Positions 34,398-46,094 of a stretch of DNA of 64,000 bases are shown here, piece by piece. The DNA comes from Rhododendron vialii. Lineage: Eukaryota > Streptophyta > Magnoliopsida > Ericales > Ericaceae. The position numbers were made by a program, and so were the translations under genes. The first letter of the stretch is position 1, and every line of letters starts with the position of its first letter. Where the stretch lies: positions 9,854,501 to 9,918,500 of the forward strand of contig NC_080560.1 of NCBI RefSeq assembly GCF_030253575.1, written 5' to 3'. The notes under the pieces were generated by a model. That model saw nothing but the letters and a program-made list of their open reading frames with translations, searched no databases and was not told the origin of the DNA.

Positions 34398-35001
34398 ATT
34401 CAAAGCTCGTTTTAAGATCAACTTGTTACATAAATAACCCAAGTTTAAATAGTTTTTTTGGAGCTCCATTAAGCTGCTCAAGTTTTTGATGTATAAAATA
34501 TTCAAGCTACTCGATATCGGATTGTCTTGTCAACAAGATAAGAGCTTGAAGATGATCAACTTCTGTAAAGATGTTCATGTTTGTATGTGTAGATAAAAGC
34601 CACTCTGTTTTATAAGATAGATGAGCCAATTATATCTAAAAATCCACTCTTATGGTAATTAAAAATATTAGGAGTACTAACAAACTATCAATTCTTACTT
34701 ATTTTAAATAATAAAAAAGACTTTTATTTATCCAGTGGGAGATCGGTTTTGATAAAAAATAAAGGGGTAAAATTTACTAATAAACCTTTATTTTCAGTCG
34801 TTGAAAGAAACGCTTTGGTAAGAGTATCTGTATGCATAATTTAACCCAAAACAAATTGGTGTGAAAAGTGAGACAAATATTCAATTAACTAACGAAATTA
34901 ATGAAGAGCAACTGGTAAACGACTTTTCCTAAGAAACTGATGACCCAAGTGATTAAAAAAGAAATAATCTCATTCACATTAATAAACAAACAAATAAATA
35001 A
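34398..35001. repeat. Duplicon flank between the two F-box pseudogenes
   Basis: 34390-34560 continues the upstream flank of pseudogene 4; from about 34610 the sequence matches 31500-31960. No gene is seen. Confidence 0.6.
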
Positions 35002-35199
35002 GGAAATTGACTTTTATACTCCCATTTTTACCACATACACTCTTTCTTCTTCTTTTGTTTTTATTTGGTGTGAATTTACTTTATTGGCTCTTAATGTGTA
35101 AAAAAATGAACTTATGAAAGGTAAAAAGGTAAATTCACATGAATAAGGACAAAAAAGAAAATGTATATGGTAAAAATGGGAGTGTAGAAGTCAATTCCC
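35002..35199. mobile_element. Small MITE, 198 bp
   Basis: The inverted ends GGAAATTGACTTTTATACTCC and the complement of GGAGTGTAGAAGTCAATTCCC pair over about 30 bases. An exact 8-bp duplication ATAAATAA flanks it (34994-35001 and 35200-35207). It is absent from the paralogous flank near 31940. Confidence 0.88.
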
Positions 35200-35404
35200 A
35201 TAAATAAGCGTGAAATTAAAGAAAGGAGAATTTAATTTTGCTACCCAAAACATAGAAACAAAGATATTTAAAAAAAGAAAAAGAAAAAAGGAGAGATATA
35301 TAGTGCTTCAGAAAAAGAAATTATGTTCTCAAACCCTCGTTCGTGTTCAGGCACATTCTTTATCTCCTTCTCTCTCGGAAGTTCCAAGCACGGCAATGAC
35401 GGCA

Positions 35405-36517
35405 TCACCAGGGGTTCAACTGCCCGTCCAAGACGCCATTTTTGCTTTCCACTGAAACAAGGGATTCCACGAAAGACTCGTAATAGAATGCGTTTGGACG
35501 ACCCCTAAATCCAGTATCTACCAATGCTTTGGTTCCAATGTCATAAGAAAGCAGAAGGTTGTCCATTGTCAATAGAAGAACCTCACCACGTTTCCTGAAC
35601 CCCAATGTTCTTTCGGGAAATGCTGGCCGATCCAAGTTAAAGCTGAATAGTTTGGTCCAGGAATCTGAGACGCCGTATTCTTTCATTACCCAAATGCAGC
35701 AGTCATCTTCGTGCCTTGGACAGTTACCAAACACAGCTAGTGATTCCCCAAATGATGTAACGGATAAGATTGCCTGTTTCCAATCGGCTAGAGTAGGTGG
35801 TAGCATCATCACGGAGAATGTTTCTGCACTCATATCGAAGGACAATATCGACTGTGGATAACCAGCCGACACGCGTTGATCCTTAGCGATCCAATTTACA
35901 GCACCATTAACAAAAGCTTGCGACGCCGCAAAATAGATGACACAGTAGCGAGGAAAAGCAGAGCCTAACCCTCTCTAGGATCCCGTTCCCTGTGTGTAAA
36001 GCTCAACCAGCAGCGGAAATTCGTGCTGATATGGATACTTCGGATACACTATCCTCGCCAACTTGTACTCGTGAGTAGTCGGGTGGGCACCAAATCCAAG
36101 AACAACAAACATCTCCACGATTCGAGGCGCAGCAAGAATTACTGACTTCCTAATTGATGGGTTCCAAACAATAATAGGGCATTTTCGAGCGCAAGAATAC
36201 GCCCATATACATAATAAACCATTGCAGCTACCCACTATCATTAAACCGTCCGCTTTAAATGGGAGATCCAGTTCGGAACCCTCATCACCGCATTGTTCAT
36301 CGTATCGACAAATGGCATAGCGTTCTTTCTTATCCTTGGCGTTGTAAAGCCTCATGTAAACCTGGTTTTTGCAGTTGTTGAGGTGTTTGGTGACGAAACT
36401 AGGGCTTGTGATGAGAGAATACCATGGTTTGCATACCGATTTGAATCGAAGCAGCGAAACTACTGGTAGTGTATAAAGGATTTCAATTACTAGTTCGTAG
36501 GGCATACAATCTGACAT
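35405..36517 (-). pseudogene. F-box/FBA gene, copy 5, with a single premature TAG
   Basis: A full-length frame of 371 codons is interrupted only by TAG at 35977-35975. The paralogs there have TGG (Trp) in the motif QGTGSWRGLG, so one G-to-A change explains it. The F-box is intact at about residues 5-46 (MPYELVIEILYTLP, FKSVCKPWYSLI, SFVTKHLN), and FBA motifs GSCNGLLCIWAYS, WNPSIRKSVIL, LGFGAHPTTHEYKLARI follow. After the stop the same frame runs on through QAFVNGAVNWIA, SFDMSAETFSVMMLPPTLAD, IWVMKEYGVSDSWTKLF and GQLNPW. No other damage is visible, so inactivation looks recent or allelic. The truncated 180-aa product would keep the F-box but lose most of the target-binding region. Confidence 0.92.
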
Positions 36518-36521
36518 TGTT

Positions 36522-36632
36522 CTAAGAAGAAGACTGGATACAGGTTACTAATTCACAGCCTGTTGGGTTTAAAGGACCGTAAGAAAAAGCCCTAGATTTT
36601 GATGAAGAAAACAAAATCTGAGATGAACTTAC
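36522..36632 (-). other. 5'-UTR intron of copy 5 (predicted)
   Basis: Donor GTAAGT at 36632-36627 and acceptor TTCTTAG before AACAATG, about 111 bp, like its paralogs. Confidence 0.65.
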
Positions 36633-37290
36633 AGTTGTGATGATCGACCGAAACCCTAGATTTTGAGAATTTGGAACCGTGAATCAGGGTTTTATTTTTT
36701 TTATTTTTTCTGGTTTTAAATATAGTTGGCTGACGTAGGCCTTTCTTCTCTATAACCGCTTAAACTCAGGCCCCAGCCCATCCGTGACCTTAGATCTTAC
36801 TCCATTTAATTAGGGCCGATAAACAAACCAAACCAAAGCTACTCAATTTTGAGTTCGTGTTTGTTCATTCAAAGCTTGTTTAAGATTAACTTGTTGGATA
36901 AATAACTCAAGCTTAAATATTTTTTGAAGCTCGTTATGCTTTTTAAGTTTATGATATATAATATAAAAAATTCAAGCTACTCGAAAAAGAGAACTTACTG
37001 GTCTACTCGTTTGGCTTGTTTATCGCCTTATATCTAATGACGTAAGTCTCAAAATATGCTTGGATGAACAAGTTTTTCAAAAACATTTGTAGCATACTAA
37101 AATTTGCAAGGACGAGAATTGAGAGTGTGAGCATATGATGTTATATGTTAGCACATTACTTCCAAATAATAAGATTTGGGGTGTAAGGAGGAGAGGAACA
37201 GACACACACACATATAGATTGAGACTTGGAGTGTTTTTTTAGATGTTTTTCTAGGTGTCTCCGGAACCGTCCCGTATAGTTATTGTTGTA
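36633..37290. repeat. Upstream flank of copy 5
   Basis: Contains the leader-exon region (CTAGGGTTTCGGTCGATC on the minus strand) and, at 36785-37165, the flank shared with 10755-11165 and 33615-34560. No gene is seen. Confidence 0.55.
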
Positions 37291-37561
37291 CTCCCTCCGT
37301 CCATTTTTAAGTGTCCTGCTTCGTAACTCCAACTTATTAAAAAGACATCATCATTACACCTTTCACATCAACTTTTTCCTCCACTTTCCCTACTTACCCA
37401 TCATCATTACACTTTTATTCACTAACTTTTTAAAATGAAATCTATTTTTAGGGACAAAATAGACAATGCACTAACTTTTACCTCTCTAACTTTACAAAAT
37501 GGGCACTTATTAAGGGACAGTCCAAAATGAATACTGGACACAAAAAAAAGTACGGAGGGAA
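37291..37561. mobile_element. Stowaway-type MITE (Tc1/mariner), 271 bp
   Basis: Begins CTCCCTCCGTCC and ends ACGGAGGGA, the widespread plant Stowaway ends, between TA dinucleotides (37289-37290 and 37562-37563). The inside is an imperfect hairpin without coding sequence. Confidence 0.9.
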
Positions 37562-38282
37562 TATGAGATTTGGGCGGACTGTTTTTTTTTAGGAGCACAA
37601 ATATATTGCATTTATAATAATAATAAAAAAGTCCAAAGGACACTATCAGTCTGAAAATATAAGAAATGAATATAAGAAAAAGAACCTGGAAAAAAATTCA
37701 TAATACGAAAGCTGCAAAAAAAAAAAAAAACAGTAACAGTAGTAGGGCCAGCTGTCGTGCTCTCCCAAATGGACTCCATTTTAGAGCATCCCCAATGGGG
37801 ATGTAAAACCAGGTGCTATAGTTATAATACAACCCAGATGTAAAAAAAATTGCTCCAATTGGGATGTAAAATAGCAATTTCGGAGATGGAAAATAGCACA
37901 AATGGAAAGAGGGAGATGTATATTTACATCTCCTTTTGGCTGCAGCTATAAATTACAGGTCATCAAACATCATCCAATCCAACTGAAATACCATAAAAAA
38001 TGGACAATCGGAGTTACCTGTTATCACTGGAAACTTGGCCAGAATTTGTTCCTCATCGCTGGTTTCTGCAAATCTTCGCCGGAGTGACCAAAAATTGCTG
38101 GAATCCAGTGAGAGTGAGAGAGAGGTGAGAGAGGAAGAGAGAGGGATCTCGCCGATGAGAGACAGATATCAACAGAACAGTCGGTGATCATCTCCCCTAG
38201 GGTTTCCGTCGCTCCCTTAACGGGAGAAAGAGAGACAAACGACAGAGAGAAAGAGAGAGCGAGAGAGAGAGCGGGGGGTTTC

Positions 38283-40880
38283 TGTAACAGCCCGAAAATT
38301 TTAATTAATAATAATAACATTTAATTAGTGTTATTAATAAGGAAATTAATTTTTTTTAAAGATAAATACAAATAAGAATTTTCCTATTATAATTATCCTA
38401 TTATAATTAACCTATTATAATTTCTTTTATTTGCATGCATGCATTATTCCGAATTTCTTTCCATCTCTCCCTCTCCTACTCAACCTCTACTTCCTCCCTA
38501 ACCCTATTTTTCGTCCATATTCGGCCAAGAGTTTGAATCCCATTAAAACACAATTTTATCATCCTTCTTTAAAAAATTTCCTTTATATATACCTCATTAT
38601 TCCGACCCTAAGGCATACCACGAAATTTTCCACGCCCCACCAGTCCAGAAAGAGAGAGGGATCGGAGAAAAACCGAACTCCAATTCATGGAGTTCTAGAG
38701 AGAGAAAGAAATAGAGAGAAAAGTGGGTTTTATAGCCACGACATACCGAGACCCGAATTGACCACTCTAAACACTTTCCTCAACCCCAAGCACCCCCAAG
38801 CATCGTTCAATTCGAGCCCAAGGTCCCCCGATCGCCAAAACCGAAGTTGTCTTCTCCAAAGTTTCAAAATTCGTTTTAAAATCAATTCGGCCCGAACCAA
38901 GGTAGTATAATCCATTCCAAACACTCCTCTAAGTATATTTATTGTTTTTATGCGTAACCCAATAGCCCGAACGAACCCATGCATCAAAATCGTGACCAAA
39001 AACCAAAAAAATCGAATCTGACCCGAACCTTGCGGCCGCAACCTGCGGACCGCAAGAACCAGTCGCCGAGTTCGCGGCAGAGCTCCCCGCCGCAAGGTCA
39101 AACCGGTCCAACCTTGCGGTTTTACTTGTTTTGTTTCGAATCGACTTTTCGACCTTCCGAACATCGTTTTCGACCCCCGAACTATTTTTCCTAGACTTTT
39201 CACATTTCAAAGATCATAACTTGTTAAGATCATATTTTTTTATTTAATTATCTATTTATTAAATTATTTGTTCGTTATCTATCAAAGTTTACAAACGAAA
39301 AATAATTGCGACCTTTCAAATAATATTTTTAACATCCAAACTATTTTTTCTTGATTCCTCACACCTCAAAAATGTTATCTTGTTAATTGCATATTTTTTT
39401 TATTTAATTTACTATTTATTATTATTTTACAGTGTTTCCAATTAAAAATTCTTTACGACCTTATAAACATTATTATAAATGCCCGAATAATTTTATTTCG
39501 ACTCTCTATATTCTGAAGATGAAATTTTGTTAACAGTAGCATATTTTAAATTTATAAATTATTTATTATCTATTTACTTCACTTTCGGGCACTTTATTTA
39601 AACGTCTTTATTTAAATTAATCCCGTGACCTTCCGAACCCAACTTTTGACACTCAACTGGTTGCATAGGACCTGTAGGACTCTTATTAATGTCATGATAA
39701 ATTTTTCAATATTTTTATCTAATTAATGTATTTAATTAGTTTTGAATTAATCTATTACCTTAGAATGAATTAATAAGAGCCCAGAAACTTTTCCTTTTTA
39801 AGTTCTTTTAAATATCTTACTTTATTATTGACAGTGTGACCATACAAGATTAAGGGCAACGACCCGTCCATAATAAGTTGCGTGATTACATTATTTATTA
39901 ATTGTTTTAATTATTATTGATTTGTTGTATATTGCATCGATACTTGATTTGAATGCTAGATTGGACCCTAGAGACATGGGGTGGTGTTGCGAAATAGAAC
40001 TCATCTAGACGATGCTAGATAATGGATAAATTGGAAAGTTTTATTTTTTAGATTGCCTGCAGGCGGGATTTTGAGATGTGATGAGTTGGATGTGATGGTT
40101 TGAAACTGGTAAAGTAAGCCCAGTGTTGATTGATGAATGATGATTGGCAAAGTAAGCCCAATGATGAATGATGTATTGATACTGGCAAAGTAAGCCCAGT
40201 GATGATTGTGAAGTGGTATATAAGATAAGCGAACCTTAGTTATGATTCGGGCATGATAAGCTTTCTTTTATTGTAATAAGAGGGATACACGCTAGGTACA
40301 TAACTGAAGTGCAATCCGCGACAACAAAAGAAAATGAGCTCATGGGACAGGGCATAACTAGCGGTTGGGGAGAAAAGATCCCGCGGAGGAGATCTTAGAT
40401 TACACGACAAGTTAATGGATAGTAATAAACTGATTATATGGAACAAACTCTGTGTTACTTTTTCGCACTATTATTATCCTGTTGCATGCTAACTGCAAAG
40501 TAAGAAGGGTAGTTGGGTTGGATTATACTTCGGGGTGAACTTGTTCACTCAGGTACGGATTGCCTGGCTTCCTTGCCAGATTTTGCAGATAATCAAGAAG
40601 AGACACCAAATCCTGAAGGTGAACAGTTTTATGCTGAAGAAAACCCAGAGGTGGGAGCTGAGCCAGAATATGCTTGGGATCCGTATCAAACTTAGAAGAT
40701 GGCTCTGTTATTTTGTTTAGTTTATTACCACAAAGACTATTTTCAGTATTTCTACGATAATTTGTAATAGACGAAACTTTAGGGTATTATCCGGTTTGGA
40801 TTTTGAATTTTAATTCAATAAATTTTTAGAAATCAGTATTTAAAACCTCCGATTTTATTTTCAAAAATCGGGGCGTTACA
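38283..40880. mobile_element. Solo LTR, about 2.6 kb, probably Ty3/gypsy
   Basis: Starts TGTAACAGCCCGAAAATTTT and ends AAAATCGGGGCGTTACA, the inverted TGTAAC/GTTACA style common in plant gypsy LTRs. An exact 5-bp duplication GTTTC flanks it (38278-38282 and 40881-40885). A TATATATA-like box lies near 38584, and a short array built on GGCAAAGTAAGCCCA(G/A)TGATGA lies at about 40108-40212. No internal domain is left, so it arose by LTR-LTR recombination. Open frames within it (for example 38431-38910) are not convincing genes. Confidence 0.9.
40105..40215. repeat. Short tandem array in the solo LTR
   Basis: Three units of about 40-45 bases with AAAGTAAGCCCA(G/A)TG each time, slightly diverged. 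Confidence 0.7.
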
Positions 40881-41539
40881 GTTTCATCTCCTCTGGTTTG
40901 TAGAGGGAGGGAGGGAGGGCGGGTGGGGGGTTTCACTGATTTCGTTCGTAGACAGACTGAGAGAGAGTAAAGTTTTTTTTTTTTTTTTAAAGATAGGGAG
41001 AGTAAAGTTGAGTTGTTGATATGGACAAGACTGTGGTTTGAGCCGACCGTTGATCATCAGCCCAACTGATCTTTTGCCCATTGATCAACGGATCAATTCA
41101 GCAACGGGCTTTTTATTTTTCATACCTATAAATGGGTGTTTTTAACAAGATTTCCACAACAAAAAATTTCTCCATTCTCTACAAACATTCTCCAAAAAAA
41201 AATAGTGTGTCAATTATGGCAGAGGAAAGTTGTAGTGCGAGAAGAAAATCGTTCACCTCTGATCAAGATGAAGCAATTCGGAGTAAATATTTTTTTTTAA
41301 GTCCTCGATTATCGGATACCAAAATTATTTTCCAACGGAAGTAGTACTTGAATTAGGGTTAAAAAAGTTGAGGAAAATTAAGGAGGAGGAAAAGTTAGTT
41401 AATTATTCATCCTTTTTTACATCTCACCATTGGATAGGGATAGGTTCTATTTTACATCCAACTAATTTTTAACCACTTTTTACATCTAAAATAACTATCC
41501 ATCCTCTTCTAAAATACATCTCCATTGGGGATGCTCTTA

Positions 41540-42520
41540 GACCCCCAAAAATAAACCAGAGTCAAGAGATGAGAAAAAGTATGAAGTAGCTGCCCAGTGG
41601 CTCGTATCTATAAAATTCCAGTCAAACGGACACGAAAAACCAAATGAATGAATTAAAATTGTAACGAGAAAATGAAGGGCATGTATGATTCTCAAATGCT
41701 CTACAAAGTGAACGGTTGGATTATACTTTTGAGCTCTTAGTGGTGCTCTTTTTTTGCTCAACGGCGGGGCACAGTAGCAGCCCCAGGTCCAACCTCATGA
41801 GTTGGAGTAGGAGAATCAAATTGGGTAAAGCCATATGATTCGGGATGTCCAGACCAATGGACTAACAATTAAAAAGCCTAAACCGTAACTACATTTCTGG
41901 GCTTGTGAAAAAAACTTTAATTTAGTATGCAAGATTTTTCACTTCGTGCAAAGAATATTTTCATTGTGACAATGTTCTTGGTATAGGGAAGCACAAGTGT
42001 ATCAAACAAAATATGTACCCAAATAAGACACAAGTGTATCAAACGCTACGCATAAACTTCGACCCAATAAGACACAAGTGTTCTTGCGCGGTTTTGGTGA
42101 AATAAAATTTACTTTCCAAAAATTAAAAAAAAAACGCTACGCATAACTTCAACCCAATATATGGAAAGTGCTTTTCACACACCCTTTTTAAAATCCACTC
42201 TCTTTTGTGTTTATTCTCATGAATTTACAAAACAGTCTTTGGATGTGTGGAAAAGTGTGTTGAAAATGGGCAACATAGTAAATTCATGAGGATGAAGACA
42301 AAAAAAAAAAAAGGAGTTCGGATTGTATAAAGGAGTGTCTGAAAATCACTTCCGCAATATATTTACAGCCTGAAAGCGCACGGGTATGAAACTGAACTTG
42401 GCCAAACCCTGAATGAGCAGCGACTTCCTCTATAAAGAAATACGTAGTACATACCTGGGCAGCCTCTTCAATGTAAATAACAAGCTCAAAATCAGCACAG
42501 GGAAGGGGTTCACAGACCTT
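41540..42520. repeat. Duplicon B, left part
   Basis: Compact counterpart of 11221-20020. It shows the empty sites for the 771-bp hAT-like element (near 41850) and for the LINE (near 42518). It also lacks the 2.8-kb hAT element and the 12570-16620 insertion. A short tandem copy of CCAAATAAGACACAAGTGT-like sequence is present near 42020-42075. No gene is seen. Confidence 0.75.
42163..42354. mobile_element. Small MITE, 192 bp
   Basis: Inverted ends GGAAAGTGCTTTTCACACACC and complement of GGAGTGTCTGAAAATCACTTCC. Exact 8-bp duplication CAATATAT at 42155-42162 and 42355-42362. The same element lies at about 19602-19800 in duplicon A with eroded duplications. Confidence 0.85.
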
Positions 42521-43206
42521 GAAGCTACACAACAAGAATTACCAGTATATAGAGGTAAACTATTGAAATCAAATTTCTCGGCAACAATGTTAAAGACTCA
42601 TAATTCCAATGGGAAGACTGGAAATTACGTTGGGTGCAAAAAATGAAAGCAGATTTAGCAATCAGCTTTTCATCTATGAATCTCATCAAACCAAAACACT
42701 CCTACATTATGCAATAGAGAAGCAGCGGTAATGGACATAGCTGATAGATTCTTATTATCCCCCAAGGCTCCAACTCGGAGATATGGGTCAGTGTTCAATA
42801 GTTGATGACGATGTACATAAAGATGGTGGTGAACCATTAAGGATGTTGGGAAGAAGGTCACTTATTCCCATTTCCAGATTAGCTGGCTACGAGAATGACT
42901 TAAGATGCGAAAAATTTGACAGTTGAATATAATGCGTTGATGGGTAAAAATGCACAAAAGTCACCTCCCCCTTAGTGCCGTTTCAGAACAATGCTGAAAC
43001 GAGATGGCAATGTTGAGATTCAAGTTTCATACATGGATGCAATTTACACCCAAATATATAACACAGATATTTAAAAAAGGAGAGATATACATTGCTTCAA
43101 AAAAAGAGATTATGTTCTCAAACCCTGGTTTGAGTTCACTCTCATTCCTTATAGATGCTACTCTTTGACACTATCCCCTCCTCTCTTGGAAGTTCCAAGC
43201 CCAGCA
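42521..43206. repeat. Duplicon B, 3' flank of F-box gene 6
   Basis: Collinear with 24791-25629 minus the extra bases there. The last 150 bases before the gene are especially alike in both (CTGGTTTGAGTTCACTCTCATTC) and are likely 3' UTR. Confidence 0.7.
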
Positions 43207-44340
43207 TCACAACGGGTTCAACTGCCCGTCCACGATACCATTTTTGTTTTCCACTAAAACAAGGGATTCAACGAAAGGCTCAAAATGAAAGGAGCTTGGA
43301 TGCCCCCTGATTCCGGTATCTACCAATGCTTTGGTTCCAATGTCATAAGAAAGCAATCGGTTGTCTATCGTCGATACAAGAACCTCATTATGTTTCATAA
43401 AGCCCAATGTTCTTTTGGGATATACTGGCCAATCCAATCTAAAGCTGAATAGTTTGGTCCAAGATTCTGGGACTCCGTATTCTTTCATCACCCAAATGCA
43501 ACAGTCATCCTTGTCCCTTTGCTGGCCACATAACATAGCCAATGATTCCCGAAACAATGTAACTGATAAAGATCGTCGTTCCCGATCGGCCAGAGCAGGT
43601 GGTAGTATCATCTCAGAGAATGTTTCTGTACTCATATCGAATGACACTATGATACTTCGATAACCAACAGACACACGTGGATCCTCAGCAATCCAATTTA
43701 CAGCTCCACTAACAAAAGCTTGTGACGCCTTACGTGTGATGTCAATGAAACAGTAGAGAGGAAAAGTCGAACCTAACCCTCTCCAGGATCCTGTGCCTTG
43801 AGTGTAAAGCTCAACATAAGGTTGAAGTTCATGCTGATATGGATACGTTTGATACACAATTCTTACCACCTTGTACTCATGAGTTGTGGGGTGGGCACCA
43901 AATCCAAGAACACACATTCTCGCCAATGGAGGCTTAGGAAGAGTTACTAATTTCCTCATTGATGGGTTCCAAACAATAATAGCGGATTTATCCCAGGAAG
44001 AATCCTCCCACATACATAATAAACCATTGCAGCTACCCGCTATCATGAAATCCGCGGATGGGGCTTTATGCGGGAACTCTAGTTCTGAATACTCATGACC
44101 ACATTGGTCGTCGTCTCGACAAATAAAATAGCGCTCTTTCTGATCATCTCTGCTGTAAATCCCAATGTGCTTGTTTTTGCGGTGGTTGAGGTGTTTGGTA
44201 ACGAAACTAGGGCTTTTGATAAGAGAATACCAAGATTTGCATACGCTTTTGAATCGAAGCAGAGAAACTACGGGTAGTCTTGCCAGGATTTCAATTACTA
44301 GTTCAAAGGGTAATAGTTCATAGGGTATGTAGTCTGACAT
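43207..44340 (-). CDS. F-box protein with FBA domain, copy 6
   Basis: Predicted 377-aa SCF substrate receptor. The F-box is at about residues 10-51 (LPFELVIEILARLP, FKSVCKSWYSLI, SFVTKHLN). FBA motifs: GSCNGLLCMWEDSSW, WNPSMRKLVTLPKPP, LGFGAHPTTHEYKVVRI, VELYTQGTGSWRGLGSTFPLYCFI, QAFVSGAVNWIAEDPRVS, SFDMSTETFSEMILPPALAD, IWVMKEYGVPESWTKLFSF and C-terminal DGQLNPL. It is the sister of the gene at 25633-26865. It has one copy of the C-terminal NEVLVSTIDNRLLSYD segment, and small in-frame insertions near the N-terminus (YELLPFEL) and before KASQAF (DITR). The frame is intact and the start context (GACGATGTC) is shared with relatives. It probably represents the ancestral form of the pair. Confidence 0.94.
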   Translation of the reverse strand: MSDYIPYELLPFELVIEILARLPVVSLLRFKSVCKSWYSLIKSPSFVTKHLNHRKNKHIGIYSRDDQKERYFICRDDDQCGHEYSELEFPHKAPSADFMIAGSCNGLLCMWEDSSWDKSAIIVWNPSMRKLVTLPKPPLARMCVLGFGAHPTTHEYKVVRIVYQTYPYQHELQPYVELYTQGTGSWRGLGSTFPLYCFIDITRKASQAFVSGAVNWIAEDPRVSVGYRSIIVSFDMSTETFSEMILPPALADRERRSLSVTLFRESLAMLCGQQRDKDDCCIWVMKEYGVPESWTKLFSFRLDWPVYPKRTLGFMKHNEVLVSTIDNRLLSYDIGTKALVDTGIRGHPSSFHFEPFVESLVLVENKNGIVDGQLNPL

Positions 44341-44344
44341 CGTC

Positions 44345-44443
44345 CTTAGAAGAAGACTGATACAGGATTCACAGCTGTCGGGATGAAGGGAATGTAAAAG
44401 CCCTGGATTTTGAGAAAGAAAACAATGTAAGATATTGACTTAC
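44345..44443 (-). other. 5'-UTR intron of F-box gene 6 (predicted)
   Basis: Donor GTAAGT at 44443-44438 and acceptor TTCTAAG before GACGATG, about 99 bp. A purine-rich GA tract (plus strand) at about 44550-44577 lies upstream of the leader exon. Confidence 0.65.
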
Positions 44444-44599
44444 AGTTGCGATGATCGATCGAAGTCCCAGATTTTTTAGAATTTCGACCTCGTGTATGCA
44501 TCTGCAGATCTCTTCAAAAGTTCACTCACAAAGCACAAACTTACCCAGTAGAGAGAGCGAGAGAGAGAGAGAGAGGGGGTGAACGACCCAAGGCCAGGT

Positions 44600-46090
44600 G
44601 AGTTGAGAGGTTCTAAAATCGAGATAGGTAGAGTACATATTATTTCTTCTTTTCTTTTTTTATTTTTAATTTATGAATAGTACTGTATCACTATTGTGTA
44701 TCATAAAATACGTTGATAAAATTTACTCTATATAGTTAAATGTTAGTCATACCTAATTAAAATCTAAAAATCTGTTGTATATATATATGAAAAATAAGTG
44801 TTTGATGCATGAAAAATAAGTTTTCTTCCACAACGGAAAAAAGACCCTTACTTTTTAAGAAGGCAATTTCAAACTCAAATATTATGGACTTATTAAAATT
44901 TAAAAATATGCAATATAGATCTTATTTGAAAGATCTCGATGAAATCTTTTATACGATGCAAAAAAAAAAAATTATTTTTTATTTATATTATTTTTGAGTT
45001 TAAAAATGTGAAATAAGTTGCTTATTTTTTAAAAAGATTTCTGGAACGGAAACCAAGTCTCTCAGGTGGGATCTATCACATCGACACTTTTTTGGTTATT
45101 GCTTAAGGGAATAAAAGAAGAGCCTTTATTTAATTCACGCGAAACATGATCAAAATACATTCTTCCTTTCCTTTGGGCTCTAATTGGTTGAGTTTTCGTT
45201 TTCTTTAATTGGTTTGAATGCTGCCATAACAATTTAGAACACGATTGGAGTTCTATTTCTCTGAATATGGTATGGCATTTTTTTAATAAATAATCGTGGA
45301 TACGTACTGGATTGGAATATGCAAATGTATTGTAGGATACGTCATCATATGGTAGAATTTTCATACAAAAACGATACGAATTGAGATAGGTGTAGTTTTT
45401 AGAAGGAGGCGTAACAAATCATAAAATACGTATTTCACAGCATAGATTTTTAACAACGATGCCCGTGACAGTTTAGTAAATGATGAAGTATTTCGGGGGT
45501 GAGGAGAAGAGGATTTTCATTTTATGATCTGTTGAGAAGGGAAAGAGTAGGAAGTCTCAATGCCATGAGATTTGCGATAGCTGCTGTGCCTTCTCAAATG
45601 GGCTCCATTCTAGGCCCAATAATATAAAGCGGACCGCACCGGCTCACAGCTCTATAGCTCCTTGAGTAGCTCATTTATGTGAAAAACCAAAGTTGAATGG
45701 ACAAGGGTAATCCAATGAACAATTAAAATGGTATTTTGGGATGAATGGCACTGTGTTTGGTTGCCCTTTTTGAGAGTAATTTTTAACTCTCGGTACAGTT
45801 TTCAATAAATCTTTCTCTTTATCTCTCCATTCATTACTACTCCAACTCTCAAAAATAACTTTCTAAAAGCTTAACCAAACAAAGTCTAATCCTTGAAAGC
45901 TCTAAAATGTAAACCGTTGCGATCGTATTCTTGAGCTCAGGCACTTTTCCCTTTTACAAAAGGTGATCACAACAGCTACCCAAGTCAAACATCATGAGTT
46001 AAAAGTAAATTTTTTTTTTTAGATGAATGAGTTAGAGTATGAGAAATCATATTGGACAAGCTCATTTGCTCAATTTCCCCCGATAGCTTT
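44600..46090. other. Intergenic, upstream of F-box gene 6
   Basis: 44745-45260 matches the shared flank near 27640-28010 and 31197-31500, including GAAACATGATCAAAATACATTC. The remainder has no recognisable gene or element. Confidence 0.45.
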
Positions 46091-46094
46091 TTTC

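Larger units (their letters stand above)
37784..41536. mobile_element. PIF/Harbinger-like element split by a solo LTR
   Basis: Inverted ends GAGCATCCCCAATGGGGATGT and ACATCTCCATTGGGGATGCTC lie between TTA duplications (37781-37783 and 41537-41539), as expected for PIF/Harbinger. Without the 2.6-kb LTR the element is about 1.15 kb. It includes what looks like a promoter plus a short open start (MAEESCSARRKSFTSDQDEAI) near 41216, possibly the first codons of a transposon-borne gene. It has no transposase. Confidence 0.85.

Noticed and set aside
38431-38910. 159-codon plus-strand frame, and the overlapping minus frame 38730-39203
   Set aside because: Both lie within the solo LTR, overlap each other and show no domain.
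41132-41344. Short gene in the PIF/Harbinger-like element
   Set aside because: Only a promoter-like leader and about 40 codons before a stop; no domain, so treated as an internal remnant.
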